Origin: Streptomyces sp. Ru71
GTDB lineage: Bacteria > Actinomycetota > Actinomycetes > Streptomycetales > Streptomycetaceae
Reading direction: 5' to 3'
NCBI RefSeq assembly: GCF_002920535.1
Contig: NZ_PQSS01000013.1
Location: 79,975 to 143,974 of the forward strand
DNA: 64,000 bases
The position numbers were made by a program, and so were the translations under genes. Within the stretch, counting starts at the first letter, position 1. The number at the start of each line of letters is the position of its first letter. Of the stretch, positions 62,007-64,000 are shown piece by piece. The notes under the pieces were generated by a model. It was not told the DNA's origin, did no database searches, and saw nothing but the letters and a program-made list of their open reading frames with translations.

Positions 62007-62803
62007 TCAAGGGATGTTGAACAGCGCGTACTCGAGCAGGTCGACACTCGCGCCACAGGGCCAGGCATCAGTGTCGGCGAGTTGGTGGGCGGCCGCCTGC
62101 ATGAAGGACAGGTAGACCTGGTAACGGTGGGGCGACCAGTCCCAATCGGCCCATACCCAGGCCGCGATGGAGCCGTCCGGATCGTGACCGGTTTCCCGGC
62201 CGACGGCTGCCGCGATCGTCCGCAGTCGCCCGGACAGCACGCGATCGAGGATGAGCGGTTGCGGGCCCTGACTCGTCGGTGCCGCTTGACTGACGAAGTA
62301 CAGGAACTTGGTGAAAAAGACGGCCCGAACTCCGGGACCCGCCTATGCAACGCAGCGTAAGCCGCTCGTGCGCCCTGCTTAGCGAGCGCCGTAACCGCAC
62401 CGGCGAGGGCCGCATCGAGCCGCTCAGCTGCCAGGATCCTGTGCAGCGTTGCCGCTCCGCTGCCGCGAGGAGTGCCGCGCTTGCCCTTTCCCCACACATA
62501 GGCCGCGACCAACGCTTCTCGGAAGGCTTCGCGGCGCAGCGCATCGGCGACGATCGCGGTAACTTCCGCCCGGCTGATCGCGGCATCGTCGGCGTGGGAA
62601 GCGGAAGCCAGCCCCGCAGGCCAAGGGGCGATCTGTGCCCACCTGCTTGGCGTGTAGAGCACCGCGTGCGTGCCGGGCGTCCCATCCGTACACGTCCCGG
62701 CGTGCGTGCCCCACCAGGCGCCCAATGCCGTCACGACGGCGTCGGGAAGAAGACGGTGGGCCATCTCCCGGTCGACCGCGTCTGCCCGACCCTGTCGGTC
62801 CAC
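62007..62803 (-). pseudogene. OGG-fold protein gene with a one-base deletion in a T run
   Basis: The first ~155 codons (VYGKGKRG-like AAYVWGKGKRGTPRGSG, RILAAERLDAALAGAVTALA, VPEFGPSF) and the last ~75 (LSGRLRTIAAAVGRETGH, WADWDWSPHRYQVYLSFMQA) lie in two frames. Between them the sequence reads sensibly as FFTKFLYF followed by LILDRVLSGRL if one T is restored in the T run near 62310. GPxFFTKFLYF and LILDRxV are hallmarks of the bacterial proteins described as 8-oxoguanine DNA glycosylase OGG fold. The gene is either inactivated or phase-variable through the homopolymer. The role of the family in bacteria is not firmly known. Confidence 0.65.
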
Positions 62804-62875
62804 TCAGCCACCCCATAATCATCCGAAACCACCTGTCACGCCCCACGCCCAGACCACGGCGGAAGGCGCCGCAGG

Positions 62876-62906
62876 GGCCGGCAGGGTGAGGAACACCCTG
62901 CCGGCC
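62876..62906 (-). terminator. hairpin terminator after the lamin-tail gene
   Basis: A 13-bp perfect stem (62876-62888 with 62894-62906) and 5-base loop, about 20 bases past the leftward stop at 62928. Confidence 0.7.
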
Positions 62907-62927
62907 GGTGTCCTGCTGGTCCCGCCT

Positions 62928-63422
62928 TTAGCCGTGGTAGGTGATGTAGCCGTTGCCGTCGCGGTCGTTGTCACGCTTGGTGTAGGAGTGGACGTCGGCA
63001 CGGGCACCGCCGGGCTTGTTCAGGTAGATGGTGTCCTTGTCGTTGTTCCAGATGAAGTTGCAGTTCTGCCGGTAGACGACGTTGTCGCGGTCGGAGTCGG
63101 TGCCGCGGCCGCCGCGCAGTTGGACGTAGTCGCCGGGTTCGAGGGTGTGGCTGGCGGTGAAGGCGAACTTGTTGCCTGCGGCGTCCTTGACGACGTAGCC
63201 CTTGAGGTTAACGTTCGTACGCGAGTAGTTCTTGATCGTCAGGTATTCGTTCTTGGTGTTGCCGCCGTTGCAGCGGTTGTCGTCGCGGCCGGGTGCGTCG
63301 TACTGGATGCCCTTGATCTTCAGGGCCGAGGAGTACTCGGCGGCCTGGGCGGGCGCGGCGGCGAGTGCGGCCAGAAGTCCAGCGGATGCGGCAGTGGCCA
63401 GGGCGGCGTAGCGGGTGCGCAT
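62928..63422 (-). CDS. secreted lamin-tail-domain protein
   Basis: A 164-residue exported protein, ATG 63422, with a G-rich ribosome site upstream. A signal peptide (RTRYAALATAASAGLLAALA, cleavage at AQA-A, ~28) leads to one lamin-tail (LTD) immunoglobulin-like domain: LKIKGIQYDAPGRDDN, NEYLTIKNYSRTNVNLKGYV, HTLEPGDYVQLRGGRGTD and FIWNNDKDTIYLNKPGGA. Two Cys (NRCNGG and QNCNF) could form a disulfide. Small secreted LTD proteins are widespread in Streptomyces; some bind calcium or assist extracellular nucleases. It lies between the OGG-fold gene and the CRISPR array, probably by chance. Confidence 0.82.
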   Translation of the reverse strand: MRTRYAALATAASAGLLAALAAAPAQAAEYSSALKIKGIQYDAPGRDDNRCNGGNTKNEYLTIKNYSRTNVNLKGYVVKDAAGNKFAFTASHTLEPGDYVQLRGGRGTDSDRDNVVYRQNCNFIWNNDKDTIYLNKPGGARADVHSYTKRDNDRDGNGYITYHG

Positions 63423-63557
63423 GAGGTGATCCCCCCTCAGTTGTGCCTGTAGTGCGGTCGAGAGCCTACCGGTTGTGATCACTGGGGGTTGGGGCCGCGG
63501 AGAAATTGTGAAGTCGAGAGCGCGGGCTGGGGATGACTGGCCCGTTCGCGCCCTGCA

Positions 63558-64000
63558 CGTCAGGTGCCCGCATGCGCGGGGAGCAGGGGTTCGCGGCCAG
63601 CTGCCCCATGACGGGCGTGGGACCATCCCCACATGCGCGGGGAACAGACCGTCGGCCTGCCCGCCGTCATCGCCTTCGCGGGACCATCCCCGCATGCGCG
63701 GGGAGCAGACCAAGGTCTCCGACCTCGCCAACACATTCGAGGGATCATCCCGCATGCGCGGGGAGCAGGACGGTCCCGCTCCGGCCCGGCGGCGGCAAAG
63801 GGACCATCCCCGCATGCGCGGGGAGCAGACCCTGGACGCGGCGGCTCCTGCCTTCGCTCCGGGACCATCCCCGCATGCGCGGGGAGCAGGTCCTGCGGAG
63901 GTGCCCCTTGCCCCCTCCCAAGGGACCATCCCCGCATGCGCGGGGAGCAGACCGTGCACAAGGCCCCGCAGTCGCGGGACCGGGGACCATCCCCGCATGC
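63558..64000 (-). CRISPR. type I-E CRISPR array, distal end, continuing past the window
   Basis: Eight 29-bp repeats are seen, starting at 63558, 63619, 63680, 63741, 63800, 63861, 63922 and 63983 (the last cut by the window edge), separated by unique 31-32-bp spacers. The plus-strand repeat starts GGGACCATCC and ends GCGCGGGGAGCAG. Read on the minus strand it begins CTGCTCCCCGCG and ends GGGGATGGTCCC, the usual type I-E form with an 8-base handle ATGGTCCC. The repeat at 63558 is degenerate in its first ten bases, that at 63741 lacks one C, and that at 63619 has two substitutions. Degeneracy at 63558 marks the trailer end, so the leader and newest spacers lie to the right and transcription runs leftward. 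No cas gene is in the window. Confidence 0.93.

Overview
The window reads as Streptomyces or a close actinobacterial relative: very high GC with GC-rich third codon positions, frequent GTG starts, Streptomyces-type small protein families (DUF5994, DUF6207, DUF6233), DUF5753-type regulators, and a fragment of a Tpg-type telomere terminal protein. The Tpg fragment, many IS elements and the density of broken genes suggest a chromosome arm or an integrated linear-plasmid segment rather than the conserved core. No tRNA or rRNA gene was seen.

Layout. 1-2.5 kb: end of a PP2C/SpoIIE phosphatase, a DUF5994 protein, three overlapping small minus-strand genes, and a secreted HNH nuclease. 2.5-9.3 kb: an IS graveyard with two inverted copies of one IS5-type element (one intact, one decayed), a second IS5-type element plus its remnant, a barnase-like toxin tail with its barstar-like immunity gene, and scars of TIGR03084, esterase and GH43 genes. 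9.4-11.6 kb: a membrane-anchored NACHT NTPase. 11.9-15.8 kb: Tpg and DUF5753 fragments, a three-gene HTH regulatory cassette, and histidine phosphatase and GMC oxidoreductase fragments. 16.5-28.5 kb: a polymorphic toxin locus reading leftward, in the order LamG/FG-GAP surface protein, 2300-residue Rhs-HINT-NucA/NucB toxin, SMI1/KNR4 immunity protein. 29-31.3 kb: a CoiA-like gene with an internal amber codon and an ISL3 remnant. 31.4-38.1 kb: an IS21 element (istA, istB and a zinc-ribbon passenger gene) whose istB is split by a 3.6 kb element carrying a tyrosine recombinase, a Cro-like regulator, a zinc-ribbon recombinase homologue and a barstar-family gene. 38.1-41.3 kb: PLD nuclease, Ku-tail and DUF6233 scars, two membrane proteins and small coupled genes.

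42-60.7 kb is a coherent metabolic island: PucR-type regulator, amidohydrolase, HATPase, MFS transporter, GntR/FCD regulator, two APC amino-acid permeases (one frameshifted), an EamA exporter, then a tightly packed operon of HAD hydrolase, class III aminotransferase, FAD/Fe-S oxidoreductase, semialdehyde dehydrogenase, GntR/FCD regulator, second class III aminotransferase and a CsaA-like protein. The most economical reading is uptake of an amino acid or omega-amino compound, transamination to a semialdehyde and oxidation to an acid; the substrate cannot be read from the sequence.

61.3-64 kb: a DUF6417-like protein, a frameshifted OGG-fold protein, a secreted lamin-tail protein, and the distal end of a type I-E CRISPR array that runs off the right edge.
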